DNA of 64,000 bases from Rhynchopus euleeides (Eukaryota > Euglenozoa > Diplonemea > Diplonemida > Diplonemidae): assembly GCA_963210315.1 (NCBI GenBank), contig OY723249.1, positions 2,418,569 through 2,482,568 on the forward strand, in the 5' to 3' direction. Positions 43,733 through 52,920 of the stretch are shown here, piece by piece. Position 1 is the first letter of the stretch, and the number at the start of each line of letters is the position of its first letter. The notes below the pieces were generated by a model, which did not search any database, had not been told where the DNA came from, and saw nothing but the letters and a program-made list of their open reading frames with translations. Position numbers and translations under genes: made by a program.

Positions 43733-43787
43733 TACTCTAATAAATCTTGGGTTAGAGTCTAAGTAGACTCTACGTAGACCGTAAGCC

Positions 43788-46516
43788 ATAAGGTATGGTT
43801 CGATATTCTTGTGCGTGTATTTGGCTACTTGGTGTAGTGATTCCATTTGGTGGCCATCGGATTCTCTGCCCTCTGTCGCAGTGTTCACACAGCTTTCAGG
43901 AGGGCCAACAAGCTGGCTCCAGGACAACCAGAGACAGACAGGCCCTTTCGAAGCAATGTACACAAAGCGCCTGGTGACCAAGTAACTGGGTTCTCTTCCG
44001 GTTGCTGCATGCACCACCAGCTGCGCGGGTCTCAAATGTGTACCAAAGCTGCAGGTCGTGGCGGGTCCCGCCACCACCACCCGCTTCATTCCCTGCCCTG
44101 AGGGATAGACTCCTCAAGCGATGTGAAGATCTTTCTGAAGCATTCACCGGAAGAGCTGTTACAGTAAGGTCCACCCGACCACGTTTGGATGGATTGGATG
44201 ACCACGACCAGCTGTCACGTCCCTTCTCCTCTATCTCTCTGGACGCATATGTCATTTGCTTTGAAGGCCTTTTGCTTTCACATTTCCTTTCGTTTGTCGG
44301 GGCTGGGTAGAGGTTGCCTTCGCTGTGATGTGCATGACGTGGGTCTCTCCCTGGAGACAGTTTAGGTGCCGCACCATCCCGGCGCATTTGTTTTTCCGCA
44401 CACTTCAATGTGGGTGGAAAGTTTCTCGCGCTTTGCTCGTGCCCTTGTGCTCTTCACTCACGACACCATCATCAGCAGGAGTGTGAGTGTGGAAGCGTCA
44501 ACACAAAAAGAAACCATAGTAAAGATAAACCATAGCAAAAAGTGCCGACCAAAGCGCAGAGACACTTTTTGACACAGAGCAAAAGGCACCCACAACCCCG
44601 CCCCCACTCCTGTTGCAGTATTTCCCAGATCTCGGGAAACTTTCCACCGTGCGGGGGGGGGGGGGGGGGGAGCTTTAGTTGCAACACCTCACACGCCAGG
44701 TAGGCTGTGAATCCAGTGGGTTCTGCATTCGAAGGCCAACCAATTTTCCTCCCCCTCAGCAACAGCTCGCCGCCCCACCTTCCCCGCAGGTGTTTGTGCA
44801 AGAATGAAGAACTGATCTCAACGAATCGGAGGAAGAAGGCGGGTTGCAGGAGATCGTGACACCTTTTTGCGCCCTTTGCTGCCGCCGGGTTCCTTTCTTG
44901 TTTGAATTGTTCCGTTCCTTTTGTGATATTCGATATTGATATCTTTTCACCCTGCCTCTCCCCCCCACCCCTCGTTTCATCTCGTGCCGTGCTCTGACAA
45001 CCAGAGCACGTGGGAAGGATTGTTGTCAGGATGGGGCTTTCAATCAAAAGAGGCATGTGTCGGGGTGCGATTCAAGAGTAGGAGCAAGGGGGGTAGGGGG
45101 GTGTGGGGGGGCAAAAAAAGGGTAATAGAAGTCGAGCAACGAATTTGAAACAAAATGCAGAACTTGAATATATAACTGTTCTGGGGAGGGGGGGGGGGGG
45201 TGGGGGGAGGGGGTCCGGAGGAGGGGTTTGTTGTGAACGGGCAGCCGTGAAGGATGGAGCATGCCTCGAACCTCTGTTTTTTTTCATTCATTCAGGACCT
45301 TTGGCAAAATTTGTCAAAGGGTTCACCACCTCCAATCAACCCAGCGTGCTACACACCCTGTGCCAGCTTTCATTCAGACGCTCAGGGCGTTCGTGTTGCA
45401 TCACCAAATGTATCGCAACAAACAACAGCTTTGAACCATACAATAGGCTTGGGGCTGTGCCTGCTCGCTACTCAAATAAGGAACTGTGAACGCACTGAAG
45501 GCACAACTATTACTGCGGCAGGTCGCTTTGTCTGGATGGGGGTGCTCAGGGCAAACGCCCACCCGAATGGATTTCTTACGAGTTATGAGCGACAGAGCGA
45601 AGCGAAGTTGCGAAATACCGAAGGAAGTCGTACGACTGAAGCTTTAGGATTAGCACCTTCATGTCACAGGGCCTCAGCATATATGCGCTCGACGAACAGC
45701 AGTTCCGAGCCGTGTATCAGTTGCGGGTCAGGGTGTTCCTACCGTAAGGCGAAAAGAGTACGACTTCAAAATCGGATATTATTATAATTTGATGGGGCGT
45801 CCAACTGGAAAAGCGCTTTCCGTGCCTTTTGCTGGGTCTCGTGTGACCTTTGTGACTCGCGTGTTGCCACCACTTTACGGCCCAGCAGAGCACAGAAGGC
45901 GCTGCACTTTGCCCCATGCAAGAAGTGTTGCTGAAAGAAACAGACCAAGGCAAACTGATCAAGATGGACAGACATTGCCTGTTTGCAGGGTACAGTCCCC
46001 CAAGGAGACATCCAATATTCCGCAGCCCGTTGATCGTGTCGAGGCGAAAGATATCACAGCCCGCCCCAGACCCCACCCCACACATCTCGCTGCCACTGGC
46101 ACCCCCACCCTTGTTTGAGCAGCTTCTTCTTTTCTGCAAGTCCCTGAGAGACACTTGACAGCGACACTTCACACTTTTCCCCAGCGCAAAACCACCCCCC
46201 CCCCCCTTTGCAAGAAGGTGCTGGGAGATTTACTTTTCCATTCACATCAAACCCCCCCCCTTTGTAACACAGCCACAGTGGCACCCCCCTCCCACAACGG
46301 CAGGCGCCCCTACTCCCTCATCTTTGGCGTGGCCCCTCTGCCTGCTTTTGAACACACCCCAACCCACCCACACCCCTTTGCACCTAACCCCCCCCTCTCA
46401 GCCGCCTCGACTCCCACCCCCCTGCAGGGTGGCCTTGGGTGCCTTGCCCGTTGGGTCGTGGAGGTGGTCCTCCTGCCAACGGGCGTGCCCTGGTGGTCCC
46501 AGCGCAGGGCGGCACG
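43788..46516. other. Intergenic, no gene seen
   Basis: Contains an 18-G run (44653-44670), other C/G homopolymers near 45188 and 46194, and a diverged repeat (45575-45905). No ORF has recognisable family features. A long pyrimidine-rich tract ends at CAG 46425-46427 ahead of the helicase gene. Confidence 0.5.
45575..45905. repeat. Diverged interspersed repeat, copy B
   Basis: Related to 15118-15553: GCGAAGTTGCG, GTCGTACGACTG, AGAGTACGACTT and the GTGCCTTTTGCTGGGTC ... CCCAGCAGAGCACAG block occur in the same order. Confidence 0.55.
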
Positions 46517-48970
46517 ATGAACCCTGTGCTGCGTGTGGCTGTGCGGCAGGGCGGCCTGCGGCGCGGCGTGAGGCACAATACGGCGAAGGTGGGGTCGCAC
46601 TATGTCGAAGAACCGGCGGAATACCCTCTGGGGTCGCAGCGGCAGAGCTTCAGAGGGCAGCACCAGCTGCCGGTCGCGACGGAGGGGCGTGTGATCAGCC
46701 TGGAGGACAGCGAGGTGCGTGCCCGGGCTGTCGAGCGGGATTCGCCTGCAGCGGATATGACACGCACACGGCAGGACCTCGACCCCGCGTTCTGGTTCCC
46801 GAAGAGGGATTTTGAGCTGGGCAAGCGCCCCGAGGCTGTTGTGCAGCCGCATGTGCCCTACCACATCCTGGAGAAGACAGAGGATGTCGGGGACCTGCGC
46901 CGCGTGCTGGAGGGCGACCTTGTCGTCCCCGACACGTGGGAGGAGATCGGGCTCGAGGGTGAGTTTGCGGAGGTCGCGCGTGAGTGGATTGGGCCCCAGC
47001 CGTCGACTGTTCAGAAGGATATTGTGCCCGCCCTGCTGCACATCAAGGACAGGGATATCGTGTACTCCGCTGTCACCGGCACAGGGAAGACTGTCGCGTA
47101 TCTGATGTCGCTGCTGCAGCTGATCAGCCAAGAGAAGCGCGGCATCACCGTGATTATGGTGCCCTCGAAGCAGCTTGCTCTCCAGATCTACGCGTACTGC
47201 CTGAAGTGGACGAACAAGGGGGAGCTGCTGGGGCGCACGGACTCGGAGTGGCTGCAGCTGCACCTTCAGGATCCCAACGAGGATGTCGACAAGACGCATG
47301 CGGACTATCGGCGGCTCAAGAGGAAGTGGTATGGCGGGGCGCGTCTTGTGATCACGCAGCCCCCGCGCTGGGCGGACTACCTGCTGGCGTTTCAGATGAC
47401 GCTCCCCATCCGTCGTATTGTGATTGACGAGGCGCTGACCTGCTTCAACCCCATCGACCCGTTGACGGCGCCGCAGGCAGAGAGGTTGGAGCGGACACGG
47501 AACCCGAACCCGACAGACATCGTGATGTCGTACTACCTTGCGTTTCCTGCTTACAACACGCATATGCGTGCGCAGGTGGTGATGCTGACCGCGACCTACA
47601 CAGAGCTCCTGCAGAACCACACGCTGCGGTATCTCAAGCCGAACAGCTGGACACACCTCACCACGCGGAGGAAGATGCCCTTCACAGTGCGGCACAAGTT
47701 CATCCACTGCGGGGACGGTGATGCGGTGTCCGCTTTCCTCTTGTCCGCACAGCAGATCAAGCCGAAGCGAGCTGTTGTCTTCATCGACAATCACGACGAT
47801 CTGCAACAGACGTACGAGCACATGATTGAAGCGGGTCTGAACGTGCGCATGTTCGATGTCAGTGACGGGACGGTCCCTGCGTTTCAAGACAAGTCGTGGC
47901 AGTACCTTCTGCTGAAGGAGAGTGTGGCGTATGGCTTGGACCTCCCCGACGTGAGCCATGTGTTTGTGCTGCACTGCCCTACGTCAAAGGATGCGTACTG
48001 CCACATGGCAGGGCGCACGGGCCGATTCGGTGCGTGGGGCGATGTGGTCAACATCGTGGAACCGGGAGCCCTGAAGGAGTGGCACGCGCAGATGCACCTC
48101 CTCGATATCAAGATGCACGAGAAGAGCGAGGACCTGCACGGCAACTCTCTCGAGACCGACATCGGCAGCAAGCTGATGCTCATCAGCCACAACTCCGACG
48201 ACGAAACCCTCAAGAAGAGGGAGACGGCAGTCGCCAAGCGTGTCGAGAAGCGCCGCCAGATCCTCTACACGCTTGCGCGTGCGGAGGGCGAATCATGGGT
48301 CAAGGCAAACCCCTCCGGCAGCCTTGCCTCCATCATGGCCAGTATAAACGATGTCACATCACCCCCAGCACCCATGTCTGATGAAGAAGTGCGCGAGTGG
48401 TACCGTAAGAGTCGCTCCGAGTTTGTCAGGAAGTCTTCGTCCCTGAGCGGCACTGACTTTATTGACACACATATTGACCACCTGAAGGCGATGAAGTACA
48501 ACTGGCTGGAGCGGAGGGAGATGAACCGCCTCCTTGGGCTGCTGCCGAACAAGAAGAAGAACCACTACAACAGAGCGGTCTCAAAGTTCGCGAAGCGACA
48601 TGGGTCACGGGAGCAGACAGTGAAGGGGTGGCTGGACAGCAGACTCCTGCACCGCTTCAGCACAACCTCGCTGGCACCTGACACCGCAGACCCCAACCAC
48701 AGCGTGCCGCCTGTCTCGCGCGTCATCACCGGCACTGATGATGCCAACAAGTGGGCCAACGTGAAGGATCTCCCTCCGTACCCGGGTCACGAGCTCCACA
48801 AACTGGCACTCGCCTTTGACCACGAGGCCGAGGCACGGCGTGTGGCTTCAGAGGTTCAGGAACCTGTCCACACACCCTCTGATGCTTACCTCAATGAGCA
48901 CGTGGGTGTGGCACGGGCAGCCAAGCAGTCCCTTCCCGAGAGCTCCTCCAGTGCGGACGACCCGCCTTAA
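46517..48970 (+). CDS. Divergent DEAD-box-type RNA helicase, probably organellar
   Basis: Single exon, 817 aa. ATG 46517 gives an Arg-rich, acid-free start (MNPVLRVAVRQGGLRRGVRH) resembling a mitochondrial targeting sequence. Helicase core: PSTVQKDI (Q-motif-like, ~165), motif I AVTGTGKT (185-192), Ia VPSKQLALQ, TQPPRWADYL in the TPGR position, motif II DEAL (304-307) instead of DEAD, motif III TAT (~355), motif VI HMAGRTGR (496-503). The C-terminal ~250 residues are basic and unassigned. ATP-dependent RNA remodelling, perhaps in mitochondrial RNA metabolism, is inferred. The Walker B aspartate and glutamate are kept, so ATPase activity is plausible. A CAG ends at 46427, 89 nt upstream. Confidence 0.85.
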   Translation: MNPVLRVAVRQGGLRRGVRHNTAKVGSHYVEEPAEYPLGSQRQSFRGQHQLPVATEGRVISLEDSEVRARAVERDSPAADMTRTRQDLDPAFWFPKRDFELGKRPEAVVQPHVPYHILEKTEDVGDLRRVLEGDLVVPDTWEEIGLEGEFAEVAREWIGPQPSTVQKDIVPALLHIKDRDIVYSAVTGTGKTVAYLMSLLQLISQEKRGITVIMVPSKQLALQIYAYCLKWTNKGELLGRTDSEWLQLHLQDPNEDVDKTHADYRRLKRKWYGGARLVITQPPRWADYLLAFQMTLPIRRIVIDEALTCFNPIDPLTAPQAERLERTRNPNPTDIVMSYYLAFPAYNTHMRAQVVMLTATYTELLQNHTLRYLKPNSWTHLTTRRKMPFTVRHKFIHCGDGDAVSAFLLSAQQIKPKRAVVFIDNHDDLQQTYEHMIEAGLNVRMFDVSDGTVPAFQDKSWQYLLLKESVAYGLDLPDVSHVFVLHCPTSKDAYCHMAGRTGRFGAWGDVVNIVEPGALKEWHAQMHLLDIKMHEKSEDLHGNSLETDIGSKLMLISHNSDDETLKKRETAVAKRVEKRRQILYTLARAEGESWVKANPSGSLASIMASINDVTSPPAPMSDEEVREWYRKSRSEFVRKSSSLSGTDFIDTHIDHLKAMKYNWLERREMNRLLGLLPNKKKNHYNRAVSKFAKRHGSREQTVKGWLDSRLLHRFSTTSLAPDTADPNHSVPPVSRVITGTDDANKWANVKDLPPYPGHELHKLALAFDHEAEARRVASEVQEPVHTPSDAYLNEHVGVARAAKQSLPESSSSADDPP

Positions 48971-49439
48971 CTGCCTTGCCTCCCTAGTGAGGTGTTCCCC
49001 CTTCGGTGTGTGGGGGCTTTGCTCGTGCCTCGTCGCAACTGCCCATCAAGGATCAGAGCCAGGCTCAAGCGGCGAATTGCGACACCGATTGTTGTCGGTG
49101 CAAGAGAACTTCAATTCGGGTTGCGGGTGGGTGGGTGGGGGGGTGGGGGCGTTAGACGCATCCAAACATGTTGACATGCACTGCTCTGGTGGGGGTGGTG
49201 TGCACTCCGCATACCGAGTCTCTCGAACAGCACCGCGCAAGGAGAGCACCAGGAAGCCTACCGTAGCAACAAGGCCCCAGGAATAGGGCGGTGGGAACGC
49301 CCAACCCCCTCACCCCGACACCCTGCTGGCATTCCGTCTGTGCTGACTATTCTTGCCTTGCCGATGTGTGGTCTTGCAGCTCTTAGACATACACCTGCAC
49401 CACACCGCCACACCACACCACACCACAGTGCAAGGCAGC
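48971..49439. other. Intergenic, no gene seen
   Basis: G-rich stretch near 49130-49200, then a (CA)-rich run ending ACCACAG at 49428, 11 nt before the next ATG. No GTATG donor seen. Confidence 0.55.
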
Positions 49440-50496
49440 ATGGAGCCGCTTCATGTTCGGACACCTTATGTGCGCTCGCAGGTGCTTTCTGCGCGTGCAG
49501 GGAAGGAGGTGTACCTGAAGTTGGATGCACTGCAGGCATCTGGGTCTTTCAAAGACCGTGGTATGCTGCGGCTGTGTCAGGAGTACAAGTCGCAGGGCAA
49601 GACACGTGTTGTTTCGTCCAGTGGGGGCAACGCAGGGCTTGCAGTTGCAGTGAGTGGCCGTATGCTGGAGCTGGAGGTGCACGTTGTCGTCCCGAAGTCG
49701 ACGAAGCAAGTCATGGTCGACAAGATCCGGGCACAGGGCGCCACCTGCCAGGTGCACGGGGAGAACTGGAACGAGGCAGATGCCCTTGCACGCACGTTGG
49801 CTGAGGATGAGCACACCGGATACTGCCACCCCTTCGAGCACCCTACCGTGTGGACAGGGCACTCTTCCATCGTCGATGAGCTGAAAGAGCAGGGCCCCAA
49901 GCCCGATGTAGTTGTGCTTGTCGTGGGCGGTGGTGGCCTGCTGAACGGTGTGCTTGAAGGGCTGCAGCGCAACGGGTGGGGCGATGTCGCCGTCATCGCT
50001 GTCGAGGCCAAGGGTGCTGAGTCGCTGCACGTCACGCTGGAGGCAGGTGAGCTGCGGCGCCTGGATGCAATCACGTCCATCTGCACATCCATGGGGGCGT
50101 TGCAGGTATCCGAACAGAGCCTGGTCCGCTGCAAGGCCCATGGCAACGTGACGTCCGTTGTTGTGGACGATGTCGATGCTGTGAAGGGCCTCGTCGGGTT
50201 TGCTGACGACCACAGGTATGACTTGTCTCCCTGCTTGCGTGCCACTGCCTCCTGCAGGATCCTCGTCGAGCCTGCTTGCGGTGCCGGGCTGTCGCTGCTG
50301 TACAGCGATGCACAGAAGCACCATCTTGAGAAGTACAACCGTATTGCAGTTGTATGTCCTGCTAATGCTGCCACACGTCGCTGTGCTGTGCACAGCCTGC
50401 CACGCATTTTCACTTTCCCGACAGATTGTCTGTGGCGGCAACGCCTGCACCCTTGACCTCGTACACGAGTGGAAGTCTAAGTACCTTAGTCAGTAG
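49440..50496 (+). CDS. SDS: L-serine/L-threonine dehydratase (PLP-dependent)
   Basis: Exons 49440-50215, 50258-50351 and 50425-50496 give 313 aa, close to animal SDS (~328). It deaminates Ser/Thr to pyruvate or 2-oxobutyrate and ammonia in the cytosol. The N-terminus MEPLHVRTPYVRS aligns with mammalian SDS. The PLP lysine is K38 in ASGSFKDRG. SSGGNAGLA forms the substrate loop and VVGGGGLL the phosphate loop, followed by RILVEPACGAG and IVCGGNA near the end. Introns of 42 and 73 nt have GTATG donors; the 42-nt one is the shortest in the window. Exon 3 ends KYLSQ. Catalytic residues look intact. Confidence 0.93.
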
Positions 50497-50867
50497 ATGT
50501 AGATTCTCCGATTCATGTGCGACTCTTCGATGAGTACCTCGATACAGCATGGAACTATCTCATCGTCGCATCTGTTGGTCTGAGGTCCTGCGGAGCGCAG
50601 AACGAAGCACCGCACGTGCTAACCAGACATTGTCGATGCTGGGCTGTGCGGCTGACATATGTCGTGCCACACCAAGGAACGAACGACATTGCCCCCCCTG
50701 AGTGGACCCGCTCTGTAGCTCCCCTTTGTTTGGATGCTCTTCCACATGCCGCACCTTCGACCCACAGCTCCCCTGCAGGAACAGCACGTGTCTGCTTGAC
50801 TGTGCAACACACAGCGGCGCACTGGCCCTTGCCTTTCGCACGGTGAGGGCCTACAACCGCAGCAACT
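50497..50867. other. Intergenic, no gene seen
   Basis: 371 nt without a supported ORF. It ends in CCGCAG (50857-50862), 5 nt before the next ATG. A GTGAGG at 50842 would make only a ~21-nt intron, which is too short. Confidence 0.5.
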
Positions 50868-52920
50868 ATGAGCGACTCAGATGAGGAAATGTCCGTGCGC
50901 CTGGATGGACTGACGCCAGTCGACGCCATCCCGACAATGGTATGTCCCAACCGGCATCAGTAACGCCGCTGTGTCAATGTGATTTGTTATGTCCCCCAAT
51001 TCTTTACGGCGGAACAGCGTGCCCACCACGGTCTGATGCATCCGGTTGTCCATCATTCATCTCACATCTCCTTCCTCCGGTTATGCCTGAGGAATCAGTC
51101 GGAGGGACGTAGCAATGCAACGGAAATATACGTTCCATGTCACTATGCTTGCAACAGCGGTTTCCTTTGAGGATTGAAATGACAAAGTCGCCCTGGCCCT
51201 GAGTTCACGAACACACCCACCCACACCCCACTTACAGATCATGGCCGTCCTGATGTTCTACCTCACGGCACGTGCCTACCGTGAGGTCGACCCAGGCATG
51301 GAGAGCTACTTCCTTGCAGGCCGCAGCGCGCACTGGTGGGTTGTCGGATGCTCGCTGTTCAGCTACGGCACGGGTGTGGAGTTTGTCATCGGGATGGCTG
51401 TCAGCGGCTTCAACGTCGGCATCTCCGCCGGCTTCTTCCTGTGGGGGTCCACCCCCCCCCTGCTGGCCCTGTCGTACTACTTCCTGAAGGAGTACAGAGA
51501 GCGGGACATCATCACGCTGCCGACCTTCCTTTTCAAACCCTACAACGGCAGCACGCGCCTGATCTACGCCCTCTTTGTGCTCATGCTGTCGTGCCAACGC
51601 ATCTCCATATCGCTGCACTACGGGGCGATGCTCTTCGAGCACCTGCTGGGGTATGCCCCAGGGCTGACGACGACGTTCATGGTGGCCGTGGCCTCTGCCA
51701 TCGTGCTGACGGGCGGGCTTCGCGCCATCATCCACATCGAGGTGCTGCAGACGTCTGTGATGGTGCCCTTCTCCATGGTGCTGATGTTCGAGGTGTTCCA
51801 CCGCATCAGCCTGGGCGACATCATCGACCAGAGCCCTTCCAACCACTCGCACCTGATTCACCCTGCAGATGCGCAGGTGGACCCCTGGCCGGGGCTTGTA
51901 TTCGGGTACCCCATAGAAGCAATGGTGTACTGGTGCTGCAGCCAGGTTATCACGCAGAAGGCGCTAGCTGCGCGTGATGATTTTAACGCGAAGGCGGGGT
52001 GCATCTTCTGCGGGGTGCTCAACATGATCACGCCGTTCCTGTTCGTGCTGCCAGGCATGGCTGCCCGTGTGCTGTTCTTCGACGAGCTGCAGGACGCGCC
52101 CTACCATACTTACGAGAAGCTCGTGAAGGAGTTTGTCCCTGCGTCGTGTCAAGGGTTCCTTCTCGCCGCCCTGGCATGCTCGGTGGTCACGAGTGTCGCA
52201 TCGGCGCTGAACACGTCGTCGGCGATCATCACTCTCGATATTTTTGAGCGCAGCTCCTTCGCGCAGTTTGGGCAGGAATTCATCATGGCGTGGGACAAGA
52301 ACATGGTCATCCAGAAGGCGTCGATCGTCTGCGTTGCGCTTGTTGGGTGTGCCGTGTCGTTCCTGGTGCCGTACTTCTCATCTGACCAGTGGAACCTCCG
52401 GATGTGCGGCAATGGGTATTCGGCCATCGTCCTTGCAGCATTCGTGTCAGCCGCCTTCTTCGTGTGGAAAGTGAAGCCGGGTGTCGTCAGTGCCATGCTC
52501 GTAATCGGCATCGCTTTGGGCCTGCTGCGCAGTGTGCTGGAGACCGTGGACGAGGACGACCTTCCCTCGTGGATCCGCTGGTACGCCACGTGCAGCCTCT
52601 ACGTGTTGACTGCTGTGAGCTTCGTGGTGTACATCTCAGCCATTGTGATCATCAGCAAGCTTCTGACTCCCCGCGAAGAGACACGCGAGAGCGAACCTCA
52701 GTCAGAGCCTCCGGAGGAGTCCCCGACCGAAGTGTGCAGCATTGTGTCTCGGGAGAGCAAGCGCTCGTCACAGTTCTACGACGACGACGAGACGGTGGTC
52801 CTCGGGCGGGTTCTCGACACTGGGGAGATGACCGGGTTGAAAAAAACTTGCGTCGACGTCTTCGCCGGGCTCAACCTCGTCCTGTGCGTTTCGATGGTCA
52901 TTGTGTGGATCGCAATGTAG
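50868..52920 (+). CDS. Sodium:solute symporter family (SSF/SLC5) transporter
   Basis: Exons 50868-50939 and 51238-52920 give 584 aa. Exon 1 encodes an acidic cytosolic or luminal start (MSDSDEEMSVRLDGLTP); the 298-nt intron (GTATGT...TTACAG) is the longest in the window. About 12-13 hydrophobic segments follow the family pattern: 'ESYFLAGRSAHWWVVG', 'GTGVEFVIGMAVSG', 'QRISISLHYGAM', and 'ACSVVTSVASALNTSSAIITLDIF', the region equivalent to the sodium-binding TM8 with its SALNTSS serines. An acidic/Ser-rich loop (PREETRESEPQSEPPEESP) precedes the final TM. Substrate (sugar, vitamin, amino acid) cannot be told from sequence. Confidence 0.9.

Larger units (their letters stand above)
35703..43787. 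mobile_element. 8.1-kb block bounded by 21-bp inverted repeats, with nested insertions
   Basis: 35703-35723 (starting GGCTTACGGTCTACG) is the perfect reverse complement of 43767-43787, with further shared TTTATTAGAGT sequence inside each end. Within it lie a TTA-flanked element (37142-43015) and a Tc1-like MITE (43083-43732). No clear target duplication is seen at the outer ends, so an older composite element is inferred. The part from 35730 to 37138 holds TTATTAGAGTCTAATTAGGCG palindromes and no supported gene. Confidence 0.6.

Noticed and set aside
44472-45056. 194-codon minus-strand ORF with hydrophobic end
   Set aside because: Spans an 18-G homopolymer and low-complexity sequence; no family motif. 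All supported genes are on the other strand.
46310-47974. 554-codon ORF on the minus strand
   Set aside because: Antisense shadow of the helicase gene.
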